This document shows, piece after piece, positions 17,191 to 25,965 of a DNA stretch of 64,000 bases. Every line of letters begins with the position of its first letter. Positions within the stretch are counted from its first letter, which is position 1. The DNA comes from Sutterella sp. (GTDB lineage Bacteria > Pseudomonadota > Gammaproteobacteria > Burkholderiales > Burkholderiaceae_F). Position numbers and translations under genes: made by a program. The stretch lies in contig DYBN01000009.1 in the NCBI GenBank assembly GCA_019418605.1, positions 14,303 to 78,302 on the forward strand, given 5' to 3'. The notes under the pieces are model-generated. The model searched no databases and was not told where the DNA came from. It saw only the letters and a program-made list of their open reading frames with translations.

Positions 17191-17781
17191 CTACTTCAAA
17201 AGCGCGTCGATCGCCTTTAACTTGGCTTGGGCGGCCTTGTCGCCGGGGTTGTTTGAGAGAGCCGAGGCGAAGGCGTTTCGAGCTTTTGCCAGATGAATCT
17301 GTCCGAGATTGGCGTAGGCCAGGGCAAAGGACGGGCGCAGGGCAAGCGAGCGCTCGACGAGCTCCTGGGCGCGGTCAAGATTGCCCGTCTTGGCGTAGAT
17401 CGAGGCGAGATTGTTGTAGGGCTCGGGCACCTCCGGGTAGCGCGTGATGAAGTCTTCGTAGAGTTCGGCCGCGCGCTGCGTCTCGCCCATGCGCTCGTAG
17501 GCCACGCAGCGCTGAAAGCGCAGCTGCACCGAAAGGGGGTTCTTGGAGAGCGCCTCGTCGATAATCTCGAGCGCCTCGCGGGTTTGACCGCGGTGAATGA
17601 GTTTGTCGACAAGCGCGGGGTACTGATCGGCCGCAACGGCTTCCGACGGATTGTCCGGGTCGACGATGACGGCGTGCGCGGCGGGAGCGAAGAGCAGCGA
17701 GGCTGCAAGAAGGCCCGAAACGACGAAAGTTGAAAGGGCGGGAAGGGGGGCGCGCGCAATGGTGCCGAAAGTGCTTTTCAT
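17191..17781 (-). CDS. Exported tetratricopeptide-repeat protein
   Basis: A 196-residue protein with a signal peptide (residues 1 to about 37, ending AAHA) and then about three to four TPR units. Typical helices are REALEIIDEALSKNP, AAELYEDFITRYP and AQELVERSLALRP. ATG at 17781 gives a compact signal sequence; the frame is open upstream without support. It is the first gene of the minus-strand unit leading into ppiA, ppiB and lpxH and is divergent from cysS. TPR domains serve protein-protein contacts; a role near the periplasmic isomerase is possible but unproven. Confidence 0.9.
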   Translation of the reverse strand: MKSTFGTIARAPLPALSTFVVSGLLAASLLFAPAAHAVIVDPDNPSEAVAADQYPALVDKLIHRGQTREALEIIDEALSKNPLSVQLRFQRCVAYERMGETQRAAELYEDFITRYPEVPEPYNNLASIYAKTGNLDRAQELVERSLALRPSFALAYANLGQIHLAKARNAFASALSNNPGDKAAQAKLKAIDALLK

Positions 17782-18094
17782 GGCGGTTTGGTCGGTGTTG
17801 GATGGGCAAGTGCGAAGGCGCGGGCGTTTGACTGCAGCGGGCGGCAAGGCGAACAAGGCGCAGGCCTAGGGCGGCCGTGCGCGAAAACCATCGCTGTCGG
17901 CAAGCGCGCCTTTGATAAACTTCGCTGATTGTATAGCATCGATTCGCGCGGCCCGAGGCGGCCGGCGGCGCGCAAAAATGCATCAGTTCGTCACGCGGGC
18001 GGCAAGGCTTTAGCCCGGCGTGCGGGCGCGCCGCGCGCGTTTTGCGCTCGTCGATGCGCACGTGCACACTGTTACAGTTTTCCACTTTTTTGTC
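17782..18094. other. Divergent promoter region between the TPR gene and cysS
   Basis: About 310 bases. A short AT-rich patch at 17910-17940 probably carries promoter elements. No other structure was recognised. Confidence 0.4.
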
Positions 18095-19501
18095 ATGGCG
18101 CTTCAAATCTATTCGACGCTCACCAAGGACGTGAGGCCCTTTGTTTCGATTCATCCGGGCAGGGTCGGCATGTACGTCTGCGGCGTCACCGTCTACGACT
18201 ACACCCACATCGGGCACGGACGTACGTTCGTGGCCTTTGACGTGATCCGCCGCTGGCTCGAGGCCTCGGGCTACGAGGTGACCTTTGTGCGCAACGTCAC
18301 CGACGTCGACGACAAGATCATCCGCCGTGCGGCGGAAAAAGGCATTTCAACGCTGGAGCTCACGGAGTTCTTCACCCGCGCGATGCAGGAAGACATGCTC
18401 GCGCTCGGGTGTCTTGCGCCCACGCATGAGCCGCGGGCGACGCAGTTTATCGGCAGCATGCTCGGACTTGTTGAAAAGCTCGAGGAAAAGGGGCTTGCCT
18501 ACGCGGCGGGCAACGGCGACGTGGACTTTGCCGTGCGCAAGTTCCCCTCCTACGGCAAGCTCTCGGGGCGCAACATCGACGAGATGCTCTCCGGGGCGCG
18601 CGTCGAAGTCGACTCAAGCAAGCGCGATCCTCTTGACTTCGTGCTCTGGAAGGCGGCCAAGCCCGGGGAGCCGAGCTGGGATTCCAAGTGGGGCAAGGGA
18701 CGCCCGGGCTGGCACATTGAGTGCTCGGCCATGAGCCGGCACTACCTGGGCGAGACGCTCGACATCCACGGGGGCGGCCCGGATCTTGTCTTTCCGCACC
18801 ACGAAAACGAAATTGCCCAAAGCGAAGGCGCAAGCGGCGTCACGTTTGCCAATTTCTGGATGCACACGGGTTCGCTTCTGGTGCGCTCGGCCTCGGGCAA
18901 GGAAGAAAAGATGAGCAAGTCGCTCGGCAACTTCTGGACCGTGCGCGACGCGCTCAAGGAGACCGATGCGCGCTTTGGCGAAGGCAACGGCAGCGAGGTG
19001 CTGCGCTTTTTCCTGCTGCGCACCCACTACAGAAGCCCGATCAGCTTCAGCTCCCAGCTCGTCGAAGACGCCCACAAGGGGCTGCTGCGCTTTTACAGTG
19101 CGCTCAAGGGGCGCGGCGCCAAAATCGTTCCCCTTGACTGGAACGACCCCTGGTGCGCGCGCTTTAAGGCGGCCATGGACGAGGACTTCAATACGCCCGA
19201 GGCGGTCAGCGTGCTCTTTGAACTTGCGGCTGAGGTGAACCGCACCAACGACGAGAAGCTTACCTGCACGCTCAAGACCCTGGGCGGCATTCTCAACATT
19301 CTTCAGATCGAGCCCGAGCACTTTCTCAAGGGCGCGACCGAAGACCTTGACGAGGCGCGCATCGACGCGCTTGTCGCCGAGCGCTCCGCGGCCAAGAAGG
19401 CCCGCGACTGGGCGAGGGCCGACGCGATCCGCAACGAGCTCGGCGCCATGGGCATCATCGTCGAAGACGGCCCGCAGGGCTCAAGCTGGCGCAGGGCTTG
19501 A
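18095..19501 (+). CDS. cysS: Cysteinyl-tRNA synthetase
   Basis: Class I aminoacyl-tRNA synthetase that charges tRNA(Cys), 468 residues, the family norm. The HIGH motif is at residues 38-41 within YTHIGHGRT, the KMSKS loop at 272-276 (EEKMSKSLGN), and zinc-ligand Cys residues occur in VCGVTVYD and WHIECSAMS. ATG at 18095 gives the standard N-terminus MALQIYSTLT; a longer open frame upstream has no support. It is divergent from the TPR gene and is followed 15 bases later by the DNA glycosylase gene. Confidence 0.98.
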   Translation: MALQIYSTLTKDVRPFVSIHPGRVGMYVCGVTVYDYTHIGHGRTFVAFDVIRRWLEASGYEVTFVRNVTDVDDKIIRRAAEKGISTLELTEFFTRAMQEDMLALGCLAPTHEPRATQFIGSMLGLVEKLEEKGLAYAAGNGDVDFAVRKFPSYGKLSGRNIDEMLSGARVEVDSSKRDPLDFVLWKAAKPGEPSWDSKWGKGRPGWHIECSAMSRHYLGETLDIHGGGPDLVFPHHENEIAQSEGASGVTFANFWMHTGSLLVRSASGKEEKMSKSLGNFWTVRDALKETDARFGEGNGSEVLRFFLLRTHYRSPISFSSQLVEDAHKGLLRFYSALKGRGAKIVPLDWNDPWCARFKAAMDEDFNTPEAVSVLFELAAEVNRTNDEKLTCTLKTLGGILNILQIEPEHFLKGATEDLDEARIDALVAERSAAKKARDWARADAIRNELGAMGIIVEDGPQGSSWRRA

Positions 19502-19516
19502 GGCACGCACGTCACG

Positions 19517-20170
19517 ATGCAAAAGCAAAGCTCGAGGACCACTTCGCCGCAGGCAAGCCTCGTCTCCTGGTGGGACGAGGCGCTCGGCGCTCTTGAGTCG
19601 CGGCCTGCGGCACAGCCCCTTGCCGGACTCATTGCGCTCTCGCGCGAAAAACGCGAGGGGCTTCTTGCAAGCGACGATCTGATGCGAAGCATCGTGCGCG
19701 CCGTCTGCGGGCAGCAGGTGAGCAACGCGGTTGCAATGAAACTTGCGGGAAACGTCCTTGCCGCAGCCGGCGGCGCGCGCTCGCTTGACCTCGCGCGAAG
19801 CCTCGCTGACCTGGGGCCGCAGGGGCTTGCCTCTTGCGGACTATCAAAAGGCAAGGCTGCGGCGCTTGCCGCTCTCGCGGCACTTTACGCATCCGGAGAA
19901 ATCAACGAGGCGGCCTGCGCGGCGGCCGCAGACGATGAAATCTCCGAGCGCCTCACGGCCGTCAAGGGCGTGGGTCCCTGGACGGCGCACATGATTTTGA
20001 TCTTCGGGCTCGGGCGGCCCGACGTTTGGCCCGGAGGCGACTACGGCATCAAGAAGGCTCTCGCCGCCCTTGACATGGTCCCGGGCCCGCATGAAGAGTT
20101 TGCGCCCTACCGCACGGCCGCGGCATGGCTGCTGTGGCGCAGCATCACGCAAACTCCTGTACAGTACTGA
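19517..20170 (+). CDS. DNA-3-methyladenine glycosylase, AlkA-like (HhH-GPD)
   Basis: Base-excision repair glycosylase of 217 residues. The helix-hairpin-helix is VKGVGPWTAHM, followed by the catalytic Asp in GRPDVWPGGDYG, the standard spacing of the AlkA/MAG group. There is no C-terminal Fe-S cluster loop. The N-terminal half includes VRAVCGQQVSNAVAMKL, the usual helix block of the family. It sits between cysS and accA on the same strand with short gaps, so it is probably part of one transcript. Confidence 0.9.
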   Translation: MQKQSSRTTSPQASLVSWWDEALGALESRPAAQPLAGLIALSREKREGLLASDDLMRSIVRAVCGQQVSNAVAMKLAGNVLAAAGGARSLDLARSLADLGPQGLASCGLSKGKAAALAALAALYASGEINEAACAAAADDEISERLTAVKGVGPWTAHMILIFGLGRPDVWPGGDYGIKKALAALDMVPGPHEEFAPYRTAAAWLLWRSITQTPVQY

Positions 20171-20272
20171 AAATCCGCGCGCGAATGAGCGGGCGGCGCA
20201 TTGTTTCGGGCATTTGTCCGCAAGCCGCGCCGCGCTTTTCGAGCACGGCATATAAAAACGAAGGAAACACAT

Positions 20273-21769
20273 ATGGCCAAAGCCGTTTTTCTTGAATTCG
20301 AAAAAGACTTGGGCGACATTGCCGCCAAGATTGAAAAGCTCGAAACCGAAGAGCTCGACGGCGGCAAATCGAACCGGGAGGAGATCGCAAAGCTCGAAAG
20401 GCTCAAGGCGCGGCGCACGGCTGAGATCTACCGCGAGCTCACGCCCTGGCAGACGGCGCTCGTGGCCCGGCACCCGAACCGCCCCTATACGCTTGACTAC
20501 GTCAATGCGATCTTTGAGGACTTCCACGAACTGCACGGCGACAGGACCTTTGCCGACGATCAGAGCATCGTCGGGGGCTTGGCGCGCTTGGCCGAGCACG
20601 CCGTGATGGTGATCGGGCATCAAAAGGGCAGGGATACGCGCGAGCGTACCAAGCGCAACTTCGGCATGACCAAGCCCGAGGGCTACCGCAAGGCGCTGCG
20701 GCTCATGAAGCTTGCTGAAAAATTTAATCTTCCCGTCTTTACCTTCGTGGACACCCCCGGGGCCTATCCCGGAATCGACGCCGAGGAGCGCAATCAGTCC
20801 GAGGCGATCGGCCGCAACATTTTCGAACTCACCAAGCTCAAGGTGCCGGTGATCTCAACCATCATCGGCGAGGGCGGCTCGGGCGGCGCGCTTGCCATTG
20901 CCGTGGCCGATGCGGTCTTTATGCTGCAGTACGCCACCTATTCGGTCATCAGCCCCGAGGGCTGCGCCTCGATTCTCTGGAAGAGCGCCTCAAAGGCTCC
21001 CGAGGCCGCGCAGGCGCTGGGCCTTACCGCCGACATGCTCAAGAAAATCGGACTTGTCGACAAGGTGATTTCCGAGCCCATCGGGGGCGCGCACAGCGAT
21101 CCCAAGCTCATGGCATCAACCTTGAAGAAAGCCTTGGTCGATCAGCTCAAAATCGTCAAGAGCCTCACGACCGAAGAGCTGCACGAAAGGCGCCTGATGC
21201 GGCTTTTGAGCTACGGGCGCTTTACCTGCGAAGGACCGCACGCGGCCGCGCGCATCGCAAACCTCTTTGGCGACAAGGACGAAAAGCCCTCTGAAGACAA
21301 GCCGGCGGCGAAGGAAGCTGCGCAAGAGAAGCCTGCAGCAGGCGCGCGGACAAAGAGCGCCGCGGCCAAAGGCGGCAAAAAGAGCGCCGCCCGCACCACT
21401 GCGGCCGCGCGCAAGACGCCTTCGCGCCCGCGCAAAAAGGCGGCCGCAGCGCCCCTGGCCGCCCAAAGCGACGCGTCTTCCTCAGCCGCTTCGGACTCGG
21501 GTGCGGCAGAGCAGACAAAGGGCTCGGAGACTGCGGCAGCAGCGCAGGCTGGTGCGGCAAGCCAAAAGAAGGCGCCCGCAAAGCCTTCGCAGAGGCAGCG
21601 CAAGACGTCGGCGACCGCAAAGAGCCGCAAAGTTGCGGCTTTAAAGGCGGCCGACACCGTTGAAAGCGCACCGGCGGCTGCGGGCGAAAAAGAGCCCGCA
21701 CCTCAAACGGCTCCTGAAGCTGCGCCTGAAGTCCCGGCCGAGGCACCTGCTGCGGCAGAAAACAAATAA
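20273..21769 (+). CDS. accA: Acetyl-CoA carboxylase carboxyltransferase alpha subunit with long Ala/Lys-rich tail
   Basis: Alpha subunit of the carboxyltransferase that makes malonyl-CoA for fatty acid synthesis. Residues 1-332 are a complete AccA (FLEFEKDLGDIAAKIEKLE at the start, FTFVDTPGAYPGIDAEERNQ and IGEGGSGGALAIAVADAV in the core). AccA is normally about 320 residues. Here a low-complexity tail of about 165 residues follows, rich in Ala, Lys, Pro and Ser, looking like histone H1 or AlgP tails (AKGGKKSAART, RPRKKAAAAP). The tail turns acidic toward the end (EVPAEAPAAAENK). ATG at 20273 follows AAGGAAACACAT. The tail may bind nucleic acid; E. coli carboxyltransferase is known to bind its own mRNA, though through a zinc domain of AccD. 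Confidence 0.96.
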   Translation: MAKAVFLEFEKDLGDIAAKIEKLETEELDGGKSNREEIAKLERLKARRTAEIYRELTPWQTALVARHPNRPYTLDYVNAIFEDFHELHGDRTFADDQSIVGGLARLAEHAVMVIGHQKGRDTRERTKRNFGMTKPEGYRKALRLMKLAEKFNLPVFTFVDTPGAYPGIDAEERNQSEAIGRNIFELTKLKVPVISTIIGEGGSGGALAIAVADAVFMLQYATYSVISPEGCASILWKSASKAPEAAQALGLTADMLKKIGLVDKVISEPIGGAHSDPKLMASTLKKALVDQLKIVKSLTTEELHERRLMRLLSYGRFTCEGPHAAARIANLFGDKDEKPSEDKPAAKEAAQEKPAAGARTKSAAAKGGKKSAARTTAAARKTPSRPRKKAAAAPLAAQSDASSSAASDSGAAEQTKGSETAAAAQAGAASQKKAPAKPSQRQRKTSATAKSRKVAALKAADTVESAPAAAGEKEPAPQTAPEAAPEVPAEAPAAAENK

Positions 21770-21777
21770 CCCGGTTT

Positions 21778-23505
21778 ATGGCCAATCCGGCACAAAAGGA
21801 CGAGGGCGGCCTGGGGGCATGCCAGGGCGCCTTCGCGATGTCCGCTGCGGCCGCCTCTTCCGAGGCGGGCGACAAAGACTCTGCGCTCGCCGCGCCCGAG
21901 GCCGGTGCGGCGTCGCAGCGTCCACTGACCACACTGAAGGCAGCCAAGACAGAGGCGACGGCAAAGGCGGCAAAGGCGGCAAAGCCCGCAAAGACCACGA
22001 GGGCCTCAAAATCCCGGTCAGGCCGCGTGAAGGCGCTGCGCTCGAGCACGTGCCACCACCTCAAGGCGCTTGTTGAAGAGGCCGTAGAGAGCGTGCGAGA
22101 GCGCCGGGCGGCGCGCCCGGATGCGGCGTTTTCCCTTGAGCCCGTCAGTCCCGTGCGCATTGTTTTTGCCTTCTCAGGCGGGCGCGACTCGACGGCGCTT
22201 TTAGACATCGTCTCGCGCATCTTTCACGCGCCGGGGCAGACAAGCATCGCTGCGCTCACCGTCGTGCACGTGCACCATGGCTTAAGCCCCAATGCCGACT
22301 CCTGGGTTGAGCACGCAAGAGAGTTTTGCAAAGAGCGCCGCCTGCCTCTAGTCGTTGAGCGCGTCTACGTCAATCCCCACGCAGCCGAAGGCATTGAGGC
22401 GGCAGCGCGCCAGGCCCGCTATCGGGTGTTGCTGCGCGTGGCCCGCAAAGAGGGCGCCAACATCATCATGACGGCGCACCATCAGGACGACAGAATCGAG
22501 ACGTTTCTCATTCAGTGGCTTAGAGGAGCCGGCCCCGAGGGACTGGCCGCCATGAGCCCCGTGCGCACGCTTGAGTCGGTGCAGGGGCCTCTTCCCATCG
22601 TGCTCGTGCGCCCCTGGCTTACTGTCTCGGGCGAGGAGATCGCCCGCTATGCCCGTCAGGCGCAGCTTGACTGGGTTGAAGACGAATCCAACACCGACAC
22701 GCGGTTTTTGCGCAACCTCATTCGGCAGGAGCTGTTGCCGCATTTGGACAAGGCGCGCCCTGGGTGGAGAGCCGCTGCGGCCCGCTCGGTGAGCCTCGTC
22801 GCGCAAGCCTCGCAGTTAATCAGCAGCATTGGAGAAGAGGACCTCGCCTACTGTGCGGGTAGCAACCCGGCCGCGATCAACATCAGCAGGCTACTCAAGC
22901 TTTCCGTACAGCGCCAGGCGATGTGCGTGAGAGCGTGGCTCTCGCACGCAGGCATCAAGGCGCCCTCCAAGGCAAGGCTCGATGAAATGCTCCGCCAGAT
23001 CCGGCAGACCCACGGCACAAGCCGCATGTGCTTTCTCGTGGGCGGCAAAGAGGTGCGCAGGTGGGGAGAAAATCTTGTGCTCGTCAACGTGCCGGCTCCG
23101 GTTCGTGCGGTAGACGCCTTGCAGATGACGCTTGATTGGAGGGGTGAGCCCGAGTTGAGCCTGGGGCTTTGGGGCGGCGTTCTCCGGTTTGAACCGTGCG
23201 ACGCAAACGAAGACGGCATTGACGGCAGACGCCTGCGCGAAGGCAGGCTCGAAGTGCGCCCTCGAAAAGGGGGAGAAAAAATCAAGCTGCACCGCCTGCG
23301 TCCGTCCAGAAACCTAAAGCAGCTCTATCAGGCGGCCAAGATTCCCGCCTTTGAGCGCTCGCGCCTGCCGCTTGTGTGGCTTGACGGCTCGCTTATTTTT
23401 GCCGCCGGGCTCGGCGCGGACGTGCGCAAGTTCGCCGACCGAGAGCTCGTCGCCGAGCGCGTTCGCCTCGTTTGGGTGCCCGATGAGCCCCTTATTGCAG
23501 GATAA
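21778..23505 (+). CDS. tilS: tRNA(Ile)-lysidine synthase with N-terminal extension
   Basis: Enzyme that converts C34 of tRNA(Ile2) to lysidine so that it reads AUA. The N-type ATP pyrophosphatase PP-loop FAFSGGRDSTALL has its Ser133-Gly-Gly-Arg-Asp-Ser138 core about 115 residues later than usual. The extension (about residues 1-115) is Ala/Lys-rich, for example KAAKAAKPAKTTRASKSRSG. Further TilS marks are HVHHGLSPNADSW, ARQARYRVL, and HHQDDRIETFLIQWLRGAG. The C-terminal domain ends in GLGADVRKF. ATG at 21778 lies eight bases after the accA stop; an ATG at 21838 would shorten the extension. The extension resembles the AccA tail encoded just before it. Confidence 0.93.
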   Translation: MANPAQKDEGGLGACQGAFAMSAAAASSEAGDKDSALAAPEAGAASQRPLTTLKAAKTEATAKAAKAAKPAKTTRASKSRSGRVKALRSSTCHHLKALVEEAVESVRERRAARPDAAFSLEPVSPVRIVFAFSGGRDSTALLDIVSRIFHAPGQTSIAALTVVHVHHGLSPNADSWVEHAREFCKERRLPLVVERVYVNPHAAEGIEAAARQARYRVLLRVARKEGANIIMTAHHQDDRIETFLIQWLRGAGPEGLAAMSPVRTLESVQGPLPIVLVRPWLTVSGEEIARYARQAQLDWVEDESNTDTRFLRNLIRQELLPHLDKARPGWRAAAARSVSLVAQASQLISSIGEEDLAYCAGSNPAAINISRLLKLSVQRQAMCVRAWLSHAGIKAPSKARLDEMLRQIRQTHGTSRMCFLVGGKEVRRWGENLVLVNVPAPVRAVDALQMTLDWRGEPELSLGLWGGVLRFEPCDANEDGIDGRRLREGRLEVRPRKGGEKIKLHRLRPSRNLKQLYQAAKIPAFERSRLPLVWLDGSLIFAAGLGADVRKFADRELVAERVRLVWVPDEPLIAG

Positions 23506-23574
23506 AGCGGCGCATGAAGGCGGCGCGGACAACCTGCGTCAAGCCCAAGTATTTTCAAAATAAACACTTTCGAA

Positions 23575-24264
23575 ATGACTTTATCCAAGCCGCGGCTTTC
23601 GAAATCGGCCGAACGCGAGGTCAAGCGCGCCTCTCCGGATCTTTTCAACGACCAGATGCTCGTTGACAGCGGCGATCTCATTGCCGGCGTTGATGAAGCG
23701 GGCAGGGGGCCGCTTGCCGGCCCCGTCGTGGCGGCCGCCGTGATCCTTGACCCCATGAATCCCATTGAGGGGCTGCGCGACAGCAAAAAGCTCAAGCCTG
23801 CCGTGCGCGAAAAGCTCGCCCAGGAAATCAAGCAAAAGGCGCTCTGTTGGAGCATTGCGCACGCAAGCGTGGAGGAGATCGACACGCTCAACATTTTGCA
23901 GGCAACGCTGCTTGCCATGAAGCGGGCCATTCTGGGCTTGAAGATTGAACCCAATTTGATCCTTGTCGACGGCAACCGGCTCCCAAAAATGAACCTGCGC
24001 ATGAACGCCGTGGTCAAGGGCGACGACAAGATCCCCGCCATCTCGGCGGCTTCAATTCTTGCCAAAACAACGCGAGACGCGGCCATGGTCGAGCTCGATG
24101 CACGCTACCCCGAATACGGCTTTGCCAAGCACAAGGGCTACGGCGTCAAGCAGCACATCGAAGCCATCCGCCGCTGCGGCGTGCTGCCGGTGCACCGCAA
24201 GAGCTTTTCTCCCGTCAAGGAAATCGTGGCGGGCGACGAGCTCGAAGGCCTTGACGCCCGATAG
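23575..24264 (+). CDS. rnhB: Ribonuclease HII
   Basis: Endonuclease that cuts RNA in RNA-DNA hybrids and at single ribonucleotides. Product of 229 residues. The catalytic block GVDEAGRGPLAGPVV carries Asp40 and Glu41; LILVDGN gives the next Asp, and KGDDKIPAISAASILAK with YPEYGFAKHKGYG the remaining conserved parts. It follows tilS by about 70 bases. An AT-rich 10-mer AAGTATTTTC lies just upstream (23547) and recurs elsewhere in the window. The usual neighbours lpxA/lpxB are absent here. Confidence 0.96.
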   Translation: MTLSKPRLSKSAEREVKRASPDLFNDQMLVDSGDLIAGVDEAGRGPLAGPVVAAAVILDPMNPIEGLRDSKKLKPAVREKLAQEIKQKALCWSIAHASVEEIDTLNILQATLLAMKRAILGLKIEPNLILVDGNRLPKMNLRMNAVVKGDDKIPAISAASILAKTTRDAAMVELDARYPEYGFAKHKGYGVKQHIEAIRRCGVLPVHRKSFSPVKEIVAGDELEGLDAR

Positions 24265-24691
24265 ACGACTTCGGGCGCAGACTGCTTCATCTTTAATTTC
24301 TTTTGGTGAAAACAAGCCGCAGGCCCTTGGGGACGTTGCCGACACCACCGCTGCAGTCTTTTGCCTAATGGATCCCATTTGTTGCACAAGAATACCGACG
24401 AGGTAGGATTTTGTTGCAAATTTGGTGACACTTGCGCCGGGTGCGTCTACGGCGCGAATCGCGTGCTTTTTTCACGGCGCTGTTGCAGGGCTTTTCCCTT
24501 TGTTTCAAGTGATTGCAGGGCAGCGAAGGCATTCTCCGGACGCGCTTTGCGGGCGCTGCAGCCTGCGCCTTTTTTCAAGATTTGCGCGGTGTTGATTGTT
24601 TTTGTACGTCTCTGCAAGGGATAATGCGCAAACTTGTCAGCGGCCGGCAGTCCGCGGCAGGAAGAAAATTTCAAACCGGAGAATAAGTTAA
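24265..24691. other. Intergenic leader region of the porin
   Basis: A 427-base gap without a gene. The last 100 bases hold the predicted porin promoter. Nothing else was recognised in the first 320 bases. Confidence 0.45.
24596..24625 (+). promoter_or_regulatory. Predicted sigma-70 promoter of the porin gene
   Basis: TTGTTT (24596-24601) and GATAAT (24620-24625) with an 18-base spacer, about 66 bases before the porin ATG. This is reading by eye, not measured. Confidence 0.4.
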
Positions 24692-25843
24692 ATGAAAAAG
24701 ACTCTCATCGCCTTGGCCGCCGCGACGCTGGCCAGCACCGGAGCGATGGCTGCGCAGGTCGAAATCGGCGGCCTGATCGACGGAGGCTTCGCCTACAACA
24801 ACGTCAACCGCATGGGGCAGGGGACCACGGAAACCTTTACCGAGGATTTCGGCAACCACAACGGCTCGCGCTTTATCTTCAAGGGTTCTGAAGAGCTCTC
24901 CGCGGGCTACACCGCAAGCTTTTATCTTGAAAACGGCTTTAGCGGCGACACGGGCGAGCTCGGCCAGGGCGGCCGTCTCTTTGGACGTGAAGCGCGCCTG
25001 AGCCTTGAGACTCCCTACGGCACGATCAGTATGGGCCGCATGGGCGCCCTGACGGCCGGCATGGGCACCTACGACATCTTCCAGTACTACGGCGACAGCT
25101 TCGACGGCGGCTGGAATCATGCCGTGGACATCAACAACTGGCTCGGTCGCGACCGCTACGACAACATGATCACCCTGGTGACCCCGAACATGGCGGGCTT
25201 CACGGGCTATCTGCAGTACTCCTTCGGCACCAACAGCCTTGACAAGAGTGATGACGCGACGCCCGGCGAGCGCGACAAGAACCGCTACGCCGCTTTGGGC
25301 CTTTCCTACGAAAACGGTCCGCTGCGCACCGTCCTCGTTCTTGACACGATCATGCGCAAGCAGTGGGATGACGGCAAGCCTTTCAATGAAAACCTTGACG
25401 ACGCCATGGCGGTGAGCCTGGGTGTCGGCTACGACTTCGACTTCATGACGCTCTACTTCGGCGCCCAGTACGGCAAGAACGAAACCCAGAGCTTCTTCCT
25501 GTCTGACAGCACCATCCAGAAGGCAACTTTGGAAGGCGACAAGTATGAGCGCGGTGAAGACGGCACGGGCGACGGCTACACCCTCGGTCTCGGCGCGGCC
25601 TTTCCGCTGCCCTGCGGCACGCTTCGTGCGGCCGTCTACTACGGCGACCTGGAAGTCAACGACTCCATGGGCGAGAAGTACAAGAACTTCAACGCCATCC
25701 TCGCGCACGAGTATCCCTTCAGCCCGAAGACCTTCTCCTACATCGGCCTTGCCTACAAGCAGGCCTGGGCCAAGGCCAACGGCGAGAAGTTTGACGAAGA
25801 GCGCACCTTCAGCGCCCTCGTGGGCCTTGTGCACCGCTTCTAA
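24692..25843 (+). CDS. Outer-membrane porin (Gram-negative porin family)
   Basis: General diffusion porin of 383 residues. The signal peptide MKKTLIALAAATLASTGAMA is followed by the mature start AQVEIGGLIDGGFAYNN. The body shows alternating strands with aromatic girdles (GSRFIFKGSEELSAGYTASF, RLSLETPYGTISMGRMGAL) typical of Betaproteobacterial trimeric porins, and the protein ends in aromatic Phe (VGLVHRF), the signal for outer-membrane insertion by Bam. A ribosome site CCGGAG lies about 10 bases upstream. A strong terminator follows. It stands alone, and base composition of the leader is more AT-rich than the neighbours, as expected of a highly expressed gene. Confidence 0.95.
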   Translation: MKKTLIALAAATLASTGAMAAQVEIGGLIDGGFAYNNVNRMGQGTTETFTEDFGNHNGSRFIFKGSEELSAGYTASFYLENGFSGDTGELGQGGRLFGREARLSLETPYGTISMGRMGALTAGMGTYDIFQYYGDSFDGGWNHAVDINNWLGRDRYDNMITLVTPNMAGFTGYLQYSFGTNSLDKSDDATPGERDKNRYAALGLSYENGPLRTVLVLDTIMRKQWDDGKPFNENLDDAMAVSLGVGYDFDFMTLYFGAQYGKNETQSFFLSDSTIQKATLEGDKYERGEDGTGDGYTLGLGAAFPLPCGTLRAAVYYGDLEVNDSMGEKYKNFNAILAHEYPFSPKTFSYIGLAYKQAWAKANGEKFDEERTFSALVGLVHRF

Positions 25844-25874
25844 TCAAGCCTAAAACTATCTCCCAAACACCAAG

Positions 25875-25910
25875 CGCCTCGTCCGGACGGGTTCCGGCCG
25901 GGGCGTTTTG
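25875..25910 (+). terminator. Rho-independent terminator of the porin gene
   Basis: Imperfect 12-bp stem (25875-25886 with 25894-25905), a 7-base loop, then TTTT. Confidence 0.75.
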
Positions 25911-25965
25911 GCTTGTTTACAATGGCCTCAACTTTTTCCTTTTGCCATCAAGGAATTCTCCCGCC

